The position numbers and the translations under genes are program-made. Below the pieces are notes generated by a model. It saw nothing but the letters and a program-made list of their open reading frames with translations, made no database searches and had not been told where the DNA came from. This document shows positions 53,862 through 64,000 of a DNA stretch of 64,000 nucleotides, one piece after another; the first letter of the stretch is position 1, and each line of letters starts with the position of its first letter. The DNA is from Schizophyllum amplum (Eukaryota; Basidiomycota; Agaricomycetes; Agaricales; Schizophyllaceae), in assembly GCA_007026445.1 (NCBI GenBank), contig VDMD01000012.1, positions 310,001 through 374,000 of the forward strand, read 5' to 3'.

Positions 53862-54961
53862 ATGGCGTCCACATCCAACTTCCATGTCGTCGATTCGCCC
53901 GAGCAGTTCCAGGGCATCATGTCCCAGGATCTGAACCGCGTTTCCCTGATCAACTTCTGGGCACCGTGGGCGGAGCCATGCAAGCAGATGAACGAGGTCG
54001 TGCGCGAGTTGGCGAAGAAGTACGCGCAGGTGCAGTTTTTGGAGGTGCGCGTGGTGGACACCAGTCAGAAGCGCTTGCTGACTGGATCGCCGTCCCTCGT
54101 AGGTTGAAGCCGAGTCGCAGGCAGACATAGCCGAATCATTTGATGTTGAGGCCGTTCCAACGTTCATCATTCTGAAGGTACGTATACTGCGTCTTGCGCT
54201 ATCCTGTCCATCCGTTCTATATGACCATTGCTACCTCCTCGTCATTCCCTGCACTAATACTCACCAACACCAACAGGGACACGCTCTTCTCGATCGCATC
54301 AGCGGCGCAGACGCACCCAAGCTTGCCGCATCAGTCGCGAAGCACACCTCCCAGCCCTCTGTCGCACCGCAGTCGCAGACATCGCAGGCAAGTGCCCCTA
54401 ATTTCCCTTCGCCAGCGGTAACTCACATATGAACTATGCAGGCACCAGCGAGGCCATCTGCCGATGTTCCCATGGATGAGAGCCCAGACGCGCTCAACGA
54501 ACGAATGCGTGCGCTGATGACTCAGGTAGGTCTCCAGCAGGGAAAGTGGGCCGCGTGCGACTGCTAACACAGAGACAATTTGCAGGACAAGGTTGTGCTG
54601 TTCATGAAGGGGGACCGGGATACGCCACGCTGCGGCTTCTCGCGCAAGATGATCAACCTGCTGAACGACCACAAGCTCCAGTATGCGACGTTCGACATTC
54701 TGGAGGATGAGGCAGTCCGTCAGGGTACGTCTTTGAACCGCAAAACATGCTCACAACGATCTCCATACCTCCCCCGTCCCCCGTCCCCTTCCCTCCTCCA
54801 CGCTACATTCAATATGCTGACTACGCACGACAGGCTTGAAGGAGCTCAACGACTGGCCGACGTTCCCGCAGCTCATCGTCAACGGCGAGTTTGTGGGTGG
54901 CCTGGACATCGTGAAGGAGATGGTAGACAATGGCGAGTTCAGCGACATTGTGGCACAGTAG
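53862..54961 (+). CDS. Monothiol glutaredoxin Grx3/Grx4 type
   Basis: Iron-sulfur-binding glutaredoxin that regulates cellular iron. About 240 residues in five exons. The N-terminal thioredoxin-like domain has [18 protein letters not shown] (redox motif reduced to a single Cys, normal for the family), [20 protein letters not shown] and [10 protein letters not shown] Ser/Pro/Gln linker ([10 protein letters not shown]) follows. The C-terminal glutaredoxin domain has [20 protein letters not shown] (active-site CGFS), [20 protein letters not shown] and [16 protein letters not shown]. Frame intact, start at 53862. Confidence 0.93.
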
Positions 54962-55677
54962 AAGGCCGCCAATATTTCAGGCAGTAGACATGACCGCTGC
55001 ATGACCGCGTGCCTCCCGGGGCCCCAGGGGCCCCTTCGCTTGAGCTCGGTCAGCTTCCTTTGTATACTAGACTTTGTATTTGCGGGCCATGTAGGTGTTC
55101 TGGACATGTCGACACCTGCTTGACCAATCTCCGTTGCACCCTTTAGGGAACATCACCCAATCCGCTGGCCACACACGCAACTCCATTCAGCCTACTACGT
55201 GGAATTACGCAGCCGGTAGCACTCATGAAAGCTCGTCAAACGAAGAAGACACTAAAGAAAACGACTTCCAACCCAAAACGCAGATGACCAAAGATGCAGA
55301 TTAAGAATGAGTACGTAGAAGGGTATAAGAGTAATGTGTGGTAAAAACGTGAAGAGGGCAGCCTGGTCCGTATGGAAAAGGCGAACATGGTCCGTACTAC
55401 GCAGGGCGGATCCGGTGCGTGGCACAGCAGCGGACGCGCGGGGTGGGAGGCACGTCGTATGGAGGAGGGCACGTCGTGATACAAGGGTGAGTGCGGTATG
55501 GTAGCACAGGCAAGACTGGTCAGGTCTGTGTGAGGGAGGCGGGGGTGCGGGACGGTAGCCGGGTGCGGGGGCGCGCCCGGCGGCGTATACGTACATGGGA
55601 TTGTGGTTCGTAAGGCAAGCCAGGTAGGCGTGGGCGAGGGTCGTCGTGAATGCGTATTCGTCTCCGCAGGCTGAGGC
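54962..55677. other. Convergent 3' region with a GC-rich hairpin
   Basis: Between the stops of the glutaredoxin (+) and casein kinase 1 (-). It contains GGGGCCCCAGGGGCCCC at 55018-55034, two self-complementary GGGGCCCC blocks. No coding exon is recognised; small open frames on the minus strand (55236-55685) overlap the kinase 3' end and look random. Confidence 0.5.
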
Positions 55678-57583
55678 TCAGCCACATCGGCAGGTCAAGA
55701 TCCGCCAGAGGCTGTTCTTCGGCGTCGGCTCGTCAAAGTCCTGCTCGTGGTAAGCGTCGTTGCGCGCTACGCCGACGTCGCCCCCGTGCGCCCTCACGTT
55801 GCTGACCGCGGGCGGCGCGGTGCCCGAGGCGGCCATCATGGGTGATATTCGCCCGTATGCTTGTTGCTGCGCGCCGTAGCCGTCGTCGCTGTAATCGTAT
55901 CCGCCACCAGCGCCAGCGTACGGGTGCTGCGTGCTTCCTCGCGGTCCAGTTCCGCCGCCGATGGGCACGTTGACTTGTGCTGCAGCGGAGTGCGGTGTCA
56001 TCTGCCCAGATACGCCGCCGCCGGGCGTGAGCGCAACTGGGAGCTTGCGCTGTTTCGATCCGTGCCGGACGAGTGCGGGCGATGGCGGGATAGGTCCCTG
56101 TTGTGACGCACGCCTACGTTCATCGCCGCGCTGGCCTCTGCCGGGGTCTAGGCGCGCTGCTTGACTGTGATCTCCTGAGCGACCCTGGAATATGATGAGC
56201 AAATATCACAAGATTGTGCGAAAGGACGTACTGCAGATGCTTCCCATCCCTTGCCGCCTAAAGAGTATGCGTCAGACGTTGGAAGATCAATAGAAAGCAA
56301 AAACAAACCATTGATCAAATGCCAGTCAAATATACCGTCATCCTGGTCCCCGTTGCTCTTCAAGACCTTGTCGAACAATTGCCGAAGGAAATCGTAATCG
56401 GGTGTCTCCTCGAAACCCAGCTTGCGAACGTAATTGAGGTATATAGCGAACTCCTCTGCGCGCGATGAGTCTACGAAATATGGCGCAGAAGGTCAGCGCA
56501 CGCACCAGGGAAGCCGTCGCAGAGCTCTTTGACGGGCGTTGTCTGCTTCTTCTCGCCGATCTTCTCGTACTTCTGCTTGTTCGTAGCAGCTTTGAGGCCT
56601 TGCCAAGGCAAGCTCCCTCGGAGAAAGTACATGAAGACGTGACCCAAGGCCTCGAGATCGTCCCGTCGTGATTGCTCTGGGCAGCCGTCAGTATGTCTTG
56701 GGTAGACATGAACGTCATGCCCGCGTACCCCTCCCCAGATGCGTGTTGATGCTCATGTACCGCGCAGTGCCGCTCAGGCTCTTGCGTTCGCGATAAGGTA
56801 TATGCTGCTTCGTCTTGGGATCGCGGTATTGCTTAGCCATGCCAAAGTCGACGACGTGAATGACTAGACCCGATTTAGCATGCTACGAAGGCCGAGCGCA
56901 GACTACCCACCATTAGCCGTCTTCGTCCCCGGACGACCGATGAGGAAGTTGTCGGGTTTGATATCACGGTAGATGAGATTCTTCTCGTGTATGGTCTGCA
57001 CGCGAGTGATCTGGAGAAGGACTGAGGATCGGCTGCGCTGTGGCGAGTTCGCACACGCACCATCTGCCGTGCTGCCATGCACACCGTCTTGACGCTGAAC
57101 TTGCGCCCACACATGTCAAAGAGATCCTCCAAGCTGGGTCCCAAGAGGTCAATGACGAGGATATTGTGCAAGCCCTCCTGTCCGAAATGATGGATGGTCG
57201 GGATTCCGACTGCGCGCGCCGGTCAGGCTCAGCGAGGGCAGCTGAGGGTCGAGGACTGACCTGAGCCAGCCAGTATACGGTAGGAGCGGCATTCATCGCG
57301 TAATTGAGGAGCCTCCGCTTTCCTGGGTTCCTATGGATGTGGTCAACGGACGCTCAGCAGCTACGCTGCGGACACGCACAAACTTGATTGCAACGGTCTG
57401 CGAGTTGAGGAGGTTCGTGCCTGCAGATGGGACCTCTGTCAGCACCTAGGCTATATGGACGACAGCCGACGCACCCTCGAAGATGACACCAAAGGAACCC
57501 TCGCCGATTTTCTTGCCGACACGGTAGTGGACGCCGACGACGTTGGCGGTCGAGGAGGAGGAGGAGTGGGAGTAGGAGGTCAT
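55678..57583 (-). CDS. Casein kinase 1 (CK1) family Ser/Thr kinase
   Basis: Kinase of about 430 residues. Start at 57583: [20 protein letters not shown]. The Gly loop is [16 protein letters not shown]; then VAIKF, and [20 protein letters not shown] with [25 protein letters not shown] (catalytic Asp), [20 protein letters not shown] (DFG) and the CK1-specific [14 protein letters not shown]. Many short introns (about nine). A Gly/Pro/Ala-rich tail of about 170 residues follows, ending [11 protein letters not shown]. Yeast Yck1/2 are palmitoylated at C-terminal Cys; a similar lipid anchor is possible at the terminal TCRC, but this is inference. Frame intact. Confidence 0.92.
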
Positions 57584-57831
57584 AGCCGGACACCCGCGCG
57601 GCACGGAGCCAGCAGTTTGAAGAGGAAAAGAAGGGCGGTCGGGGCCGGCTACGACGACGACGAGCGCAGGTTGAATCGAGACAGACTATCGCACGCTCGG
57701 TCGGCCGGTGTGAACTAACAGATTTGCAAATTACGTTTCGGAAAACCCCGATAACTCGAACTTCATTGTTTTCGCACACCTTGCGCTTCGTAGAATGCTA
57801 CAAATTTCATTATATGTCTCCTTCACATCTG

Positions 57832-60265
57832 CTACACCCCCCTATGCTTCAACCACCCGGCTAGCGCTGCTGCCACGAGCACCAGCACGACCTTGTATCT
57901 CCGCCGGCGCCGCGCCTCCTGCAGACGCCGGGCCCAGGCCTCTGCCCCCACGCCCTTCCACTCGTCCCACCTCGGTCGCCGAGCAAGCCGCCAGAAAAGT
58001 GTGACGGGTCCTGGGAATGTTGCGACAATTTTGCCTTGGGACCTGTCCACGCGGTAATACGACATGCAGTCGGTCCAAACGGAATGCCGCAGGCGCGCCT
58101 GCAGCCACTCGTTGTACTTGTTCACCACCTCATCCTTGATCTCGAATGATTGCGCGTCGCCATCGAGGACCGGCTTGATCACCTGCAGCGCGAGCTGGAT
58201 CTACGAATGCCAAGTCAGGGCCAGTTCCTGCCGGAAGTTCTCAGAGAATACACACCTGCACCTCTTCACTGAAGATAACGGACGCGTGTCCAGTAGCGAC
58301 GTTGGGCCCTGGGACAAGTTCATCAGCACTGGCTGACTTGTACCATGAAGCAACGTGTGCACCTAAAAGCATGAACAGATTCGGAAAGCCAGGCATACTG
58401 CACCCAAAGTACGCCGTTGCGCCACCCTGCCCCACATGGTATTCCCGCATTGTCTTGCCTTGAGAGCCCGTAACGCGCAAATCCGGCGCGTCCTGTAGAG
58501 CAGCGTCAAGAACAGCTACAGGAAGAAGAACCGCACGCACCAGCGAGTACCCAGTTGCGTACACGATGACATCGAGCGGAACGACTTCCCTCGTCTTCAA
58601 CTTGATACCCTCTTCGACGACGCTATCGATGGCATCCCAGGTCAGGGCCACATTCTCGCGATGAAGGCTCTTTAAGAAGCCCGGGTCGACGATGATGCGC
58701 TTGCATCCAACAGCTATTTTACTCAATTATATTGATGCCCTTGGGTGGACAAAACGGCCACTTACCATAGTCCGGCACCAGCTTCTCAGCGTACTCCTTT
58801 GGAGCCGTGTCCCGTATGTACTTGCTCAGCAGCTTGTATCGCCTATGTGAGAATGGCGTCGGGCGCCTTGTATAGAACTCACCCATCTCGCAGTCTTGGT
58901 CACCAACTTATTCTCTTGGTTGAAGATGAGGTGGACCAAGTCGGACTACCAAATTCTGGTTCAGCCTTCCAGCACGCAATGAAAGAACTAGTAGCCTCAC
59001 CCGAGCCATAACCGAACTACGGTATGCCCTCAGCACCCCAGGGATGTGCGCAAACACCCATTTCACGAGCGCTGGGTATCGGACGTTGTTCTGACGTATG
59101 TCAGACTACGAACATCTTCGATGTGAAGTCAAGAGTACGCACCTGCGGTACATACCACTGTGGCGTACGCACAAAATTGAGGACTCTACATACCATCAGT
59201 TCCTAAGTGCTTGAGTTATGTACAAGCCCACACACGTCGTTGATGGGTCCTTCGCAAGCTGCGGTACAATCTGTGCGCTGCACAAAAAAGCGAGACAGTC
59301 AGGGTCTCGGGATTCCCTTCAAGCAGACTACGCGCACTCACGCTGAGCACCCGTTCCCGATCACCCCCACGCGTTTGCCTGCGAGGTCCACATCATGCCG
59401 CCAGCAAGCGGAATGCCATTGCTCGCCGCGAAAGACCGCACGGCCCTTGACCTCTCTCGGGTACATAGGCGCCATGAAGCCGCCGATGGCGTAGAATAGC
59501 ACCTCCGCCTCCACAACATCGCGCCGCTCCTCCTCTTGACCTTTGGCGCCTGTTGCCTCCCGTGTTACTGTCTCCACGCGCCACACCTGCCTTTCCACGT
59601 CCCACTCCGCGTTCACTACATCGGTGCGAAAGATAGTGCGCGCGGCCAACTGGTGTTTCACGAACAGCGCGTCCCAGTAGGCGAGGATCTCCGGCTGGCT
59701 TGCGTAGTAGGCGCTCCAATTGGGGTTCAGCTCGGAGGAGAGGCTGTACCAGTGGCCGCCGACGTCTGAGCCGCAGCCCTGGAGGAGAGGTGGAAGATGA
59801 GTGAGAGCTCCAGCGTAAGGTAAGGTGGTGGTGGCGAGTGCAAGGACTGATGGGAAGGTAAAGTGGAGAAGGGAAGTGGGTGAAGGAGGAGGTGTTACGA
59901 GACGCATAGATCGCACGCAAACGCACAGGATAGGTCGAGTCCTGTCAAGTCCGCGTTGTCAGCGAGCCTGCCCAAGCGATGCGCAAACGAAGTCGCGCAC
60001 CCTCCATGTCCCTCCAGGCCTGTCCGCTTTCTCGTAGATCTGCGTCTCTCCGTTAGACCTCAGCATATCCACGAGCTGCCCCGCCAACTCACAGTAAAGT
60101 TCTCAAAGCCCAGCTGCGTCTTGAGCGCAATAGCAGTCGCTATGCCTGCCACCCTAGGATCGGAGACGCATCAATGAGCACTATCGCAGGCATGAGAGGA
60201 CTCGCTCGCACGTACCCCGCACCGACAATAATCACACGCTTCTCCGAGGTAGAAGGCTTGACCAT
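57832..60265 (-). CDS. FAD-dependent monooxygenase (FMO / Baeyer-Villiger type)
   Basis: Single-component flavin monooxygenase of about 590 residues, substrate unknown. FAD fold EKRVIIVGAGVAGIATAIAL, then YEKADRPGGTWRDSTYPGCG, ELNPNWSAYYASQPEILAYW. The FxGxxxHxxxW-type signature reads FRGEQWHSACWRHDVDLAGK and runs into the NADPH Rossmann motif RVGVIGNGCSA. Later segments are DVIVYATGYSL and GCSMPGFPNLFMLLG. The C terminus has a basic patch (RRRRRYK), one hydrophobic segment (VVLVLVAAALAGWL) and ends HRGV, so a membrane tail anchor is likely. About ten introns. Start at 60265; tandem with the kinase gene on the minus strand, 248 bp apart. Confidence 0.87.
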
Positions 60266-61216
60266 GGTGGGGAAAGCTCAAGCTCGCGCAAGTGGTATTC
60301 GAGCCCTCAAAAAGCGCCAGGACAGGTGAAGCTCACGGACACGTGAAGAGAGGCGCGTTCTTGAGATGACTCGCCAAGGATTTCAAGCACGCCGTCGGAA
60401 GCTGGGGACTTGGCCGAAGTTCGCCCCAACTCATCATGTTCTTATTCTCCCAGCCTTATTCACGCGCATCCGGTGCATCTCATCAGTTGAAGGCGGAGGG
60501 AAGGGTGGCTTGGACAGGTCAAACGCAGGTCGGGCAGGTCATGAGGGAACAGAAAGCAGTCAGGAGATGGCGTGTCCGGCCAATTAGAGAACAAGACGCG
60601 CGAATCGACGCGAATCCGCGATCGTCATCCGGAACACCATTCCGAGCAGTGGGCGGCTGTGGGCGTCTGTGGTTTGTGAGCGGCTAGGTGGGGAGGAATA
60701 TACGGGCGGTTGACTAGTCCGACCTCCAGCGAAGCCTACGTTGGTTCATGATACGGACGTTCAGTCGTCCGTCGTTCCACTACCCAGACGCTCGTTCCCC
60801 GGCCGTCTAACAGACGTCGCTCACGCAAGAGACGGAGGTTGAGGAGTTTTGGTGAGTTGCAAGATATATGTACAGAGGTGAGCAATGGGCCGACGAGTAA
60901 GTAACTACAAATCCGGGGGAGTTCGACTACGGGAAAGCGTACGACAGGGAACGGGAAAGCGCTGGGCAGAGGTATACGGGAATGCAGAGCGAGCGCAGCA
61001 CCGAGAGAGGAGCGGCCTGCGCCTCGAGAAGAGCAGCGTGCACCAGCAGGTGAGTGCCCATAACAGAGCAGCGGTGCATCAGGAGCACCACCCGAGCGCA
61101 TCAACAGAACTCGAAGCTCGACGTCCCCTGCTGTGGAACATGCGACAGCGATAGTTGTTGATACCTGCCACACGAAGGTCAACAACACATCTACCACGGA
61201 CCCATGTTGAACAGAC
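60266..61216. other. Intergenic, nothing recognised
   Basis: About 950 bp holding the promoter of the monooxygenase and the 3' region of the GID4 gene, both minus strand. Open frames here show no recognisable domain. Confidence 0.45.
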
Positions 61217-62837
61217 TCACGGTTCCGAATTTTGATGGTAGTAAAACCCGTTCATCGTCGCCGTCCCCGGAGGCGTGGTGGATGGCGCCTGCGTGGCCCT
61301 CCGACTACTCGATCGTCGGCGCGGACCCAGACCCATCGACTCCCGCCGGCGGCGAGGACTGGAGGGCATCATGGGCTCGGGCGGCGTCGCTGTCATGGAT
61401 TCGGGCGTCATGGGCTCGGGCTTCGCGGACGGTGGTGCCATGTCCACGTCCTCCTCCATCACGTCCTCCGGCATGTCAGGCATGGGCGCCGCCGGTCGAT
61501 GTGCGGACGAGTTGAAGTCGACGCAGACGTAGTAGAAGCCTGGGTGAGAGATTAGGTTACTGGCGTAAGCGAAGGGTCAGGCTACCGGTGCATGTCACCA
61601 GGTCAGGCTACTGGGGCAAGTGACGAGACATCGGCGCTAGACGTGGACTAGGGGTGCGTAGTTTGTGTTCCCCTTCAGGGCTGTTCGTGATTCATTGCTT
61701 GCCGCGACGGGTGCAGCTGACGCGAACATAGTTGGGAATGCAAACTGCGCCGCATGGCAGGCCAGACGCGCATTGAATGAGCTCGCCACTCACCTGCAAA
61801 GCTCGCGCCATTGATATCCTGTACACGATGGTCTGGGACAAGGAACCGCTCCTTCCAACGCATGAAGATGGCACCACGGTCACGATCGGGGAGGGTGTAG
61901 CTCGGCTTCTGCAGCTCGTGCTTGACACCCTTGAAGGCCGGAAACCGCTGCCAGTGCATCATGTCGTCCTGCTCGGACGCGTTCCACTTGCGCGTGAGGA
62001 AGCCATGTCGACTGCCGATGATCTCGGCATCAAAGTAGGTCGTGAGCTCGGGCCAGTCATCGGTGAGGCCGCGGATGCTGAGGTAGCCACAGAGGAACGA
62101 GGCGTCGAAGTCGACGTCCTGGGGTAATATTGAGACAATACAGCGTATATACAAGGTCGCGCACGCACCATGATCGTGACGTTGACGTCGTACGAGTTGC
62201 GGCCACTCTTCTGGGTGCCGGAAAACGTTGCGCCCGGGTAAAGGCAGTGGTGGGACTGCGGTCGCACGCGCAAGTAGGTGATATCAACGAGCGGGTCGGC
62301 GGGCTGGGCAGTGTCAAACGGGCTGCGCGGGCTGGTGTCTGGCGAGGAGAGGGTGCGGGTGGGGGTCTTGATTCTGAGCTGCGCGAACTGATGGTGGCGC
62401 GCAGGGGCCGTGGCCTGTGCGCTGTCGTGCCGCACGTCCTGCGCAAGGGCGCTCCCCTGCGCAGACGCGCTCTCTCGAAAGGGCGAGCAGTCAAAGTCGG
62501 GGGACGAAGCGATGTCGTAGCTGTCGTCCTCGTAGTCTGCCTCTTGTACTATCGCTATCGGTTCTGGGGCGGGAGACACGGGGCTGTCGAGGACGATGTG
62601 GTGCAACTGGTGGCAGTCGGGCAGCGGCGGTGGGGGCGGGGGTTGCTGCTGCTGCGCCCGCGGGTCCGGTGCATGCTCGCGACATTGGCCACAGACGGGA
62701 GGCGCAGCTTCTGCGCCGTGGGCTGCGGCGAGGTCAGCGAGCGCGCAGTTGCAGGACGTGCATGTCTTGATCTGCGGGGCCGTTGCGGGTGGGGCATCGG
62801 GAAGAACCGGGTGGTGGAGGAGGCCGTAGGAGGGCAT
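61217..62837 (-). CDS. gid4: GID4/Vid24, N-degron receptor of the GID/CTLH ubiquitin ligase
   Basis: Beta-barrel substrate receptor that binds Pro/N-degrons. Start at 62837 (MPSYGLLHHPVLPDAP) after a Cys-rich linker, CTSCNCALADLAAAH and CGQC, then Pro/Gln-rich sequence. The domain reads HCLYPGATFSGTQKSGRNSY, then DFDASFLCGYLSIRGLTDDW, FDAEIIGSRHGFLTRKWNAS, GAIFMRWKERFLVPDHRVQD and INGASFAGFYYVCVDFN, which match GID4 strands in order. The tail is Pro/Ser/Met-rich and low-complexity with an Arg-rich end, about 490 residues. Two introns; the second (about 61538-61794) is 250 nt and includes a loosely repeated GGTCAGGCTAC motif. Frame intact. Confidence 0.92.
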
Positions 62838-64000
62838 GCTGAGCGGGGCGTGGAGGGGAAGAGGCGGACAGACGAGGCGGCGGGACGAATTTGAAGGATG
62901 ACACCGGCCCCCGTTTGGTAGCACGTGGCCTCACGCGTGGCCAAAGCTGGACAAAGCCGAGACGCTTTCTCGCTCGTCCTTCGTCGATGCCGGCGGGGCC
63001 TCGAGTCTTCAGAGCCAGTATTTGCGGGGTCTGTAAGCTATAAGGGAGACTCAGACGCCCCGTAGACGCGCGTCTCTTGCCCGACGACCTGCTATCACTG
63101 TGACTGTGCGCGGCCATCAGGGTTCCCAGCACAGCACCTGGACCGGCTACGGGCGACTCTCTGTGCTGTTCTCCTGGCATCGGCCGCCCTGACCCCACGC
63201 CGAGTTGCGTACTAACGCCCCGCCTCCAGGCTGTCCCCCGACCGTACCTCGTACGGTACCCCGCCCACTGTCGTTCCGGACCGCCCAGACCGCACCTCTC
63301 ACATGTCACGAATGCTGTCGCCCGTCGGCACTCTGGCGACCGCTCCTCGCTTCGCAGCATCGCAGCAACCCTCGTCACATCGGACGTCCTTCTCTCTCTC
63401 AGCCGCTCTCTGCCACCCGCCGCGCACTCAGCTCGTACGGTCACGCGGGCCTCGCTAATCCTCCGCCGCGCCCGCCGCGGGTGTTCACCCTCGCTAAAGC
63501 GGAGCCTCTCGTCACCAACGTCCACTCTGCAGCTGTCGCCTGCAGTCCGTTTGCTATCACGTCTCCACTCAGGTATGCGACCTCGGCAGCACTAGGTGAT
63601 ACGTCCAGCCAACGTCAATGCACTCCGATGATCAGGAGGCTACATCTATCGCCTCATGACTCTGCTTCCATGCCGGCACTGACTATCCCTCGCATACCAA
63701 GACTCCGATGAATTCATCCTCGAAACCCCGGCGGCAGCGGTGACGGGGACTGCAGTGCGCATATATGGCTAGGCTATGCACCCATACAAACGAGGATTCA
63801 GGAAGACTCGTGGAACGTCCTCACGCCTCCAAGAAGACCTTTCTTCGCCCATTATGGTATGTTCCTTCCCGGCGTCACACTGGATATCAGACCAGCTCGG
63901 TACTTGGACGATTGTAAGCATCGTTGCCCCAAACTGACGCTCCATGGCTCTTTATGGGCGTCGTTTGCTCCGGTTCCCACGGTTTGAGGAATTGCTTGTT
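62838..64000. other. Upstream region of gid4 to window end, nothing recognised
   Basis: The first few hundred bases are probably the promoter and leader of gid4. Open frames on both strands (for example 63205-63711) have no recognisable domain. A gene beyond the window edge could begin here, but I cannot support one. Confidence 0.4.

Noticed and set aside
60736..61197. 153-codon minus-strand frame after gid4
   Set aside because: No domain, biased composition, and it sits in the expected 3' region of gid4.

Overview
The window is nuclear DNA of a filamentous basidiomycete, most likely an Agaricomycete. Genes are close together on both strands and carry many short introns (about 45-70 nt, GTRNGY donors, CTRAY-like branch points). 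Several families have a typical agaricomycete form: a BTB protein, Mid2-like membrane proteins, a secreted intradiol dioxygenase, tandem aldo-keto reductases and a Tad-like LINE. I find 29 protein genes, one intronic snoRNA and two mobile elements. No rRNA, tRNA or CRISPR array is evident.

Layout. 0.4-10 kb (+): glutamine-synthetase-I-like enzyme, an unknown protein, Utp21. 10.5-18.8 kb: two-RING protein (-), Tim17/22-like membrane protein (+), WDR53-like protein (-), SRP receptor beta (-). 18.8-19.2 kb: a foldback MITE directly in front of the SRP receptor beta start. 19.7-31.2 kb: PhyH dioxygenase (+), then on the minus strand a BTB protein, a Mid2-like protein, two aldo-keto reductases, a beta carbonic anhydrase and ribosomal protein L7 (uL30) with a box C/D snoRNA in an intron. 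32-44 kb: a second Mid2-like protein, inositol 5-phosphatase, MFS transporter, GMF, PIG-M and Sar1, then the OTU1 deubiquitinase. 44.6-49.5 kb: intradiol dioxygenase, HSP12-like protein and a 5'-truncated LINE with poly(A) tail and target-site duplication. 49.5-62.8 kb: coiled-coil unknown, CHMP7, Grx3/4, casein kinase 1, FMO/Baeyer-Villiger monooxygenase and the GID4 degron receptor.

Most genes are housekeeping: ribosome biogenesis, secretory pathway (SRP receptor, Sar1, PIG-M), ubiquitin system (two-RING protein, OTU1, GID4), ESCRT and stress response. I see no biosynthetic cluster or operon-like system.

At least a dozen reading-frame breaks fall in or next to short homopolymers, including in the essential genes rpl7, sar1 and PIG-M. 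The most economical explanation is residual single-base indels in the assembly, so CDS ranges are given across these breaks and the breaks are described. All gene models are my own hand splicing; exon edges not stated explicitly are approximate.
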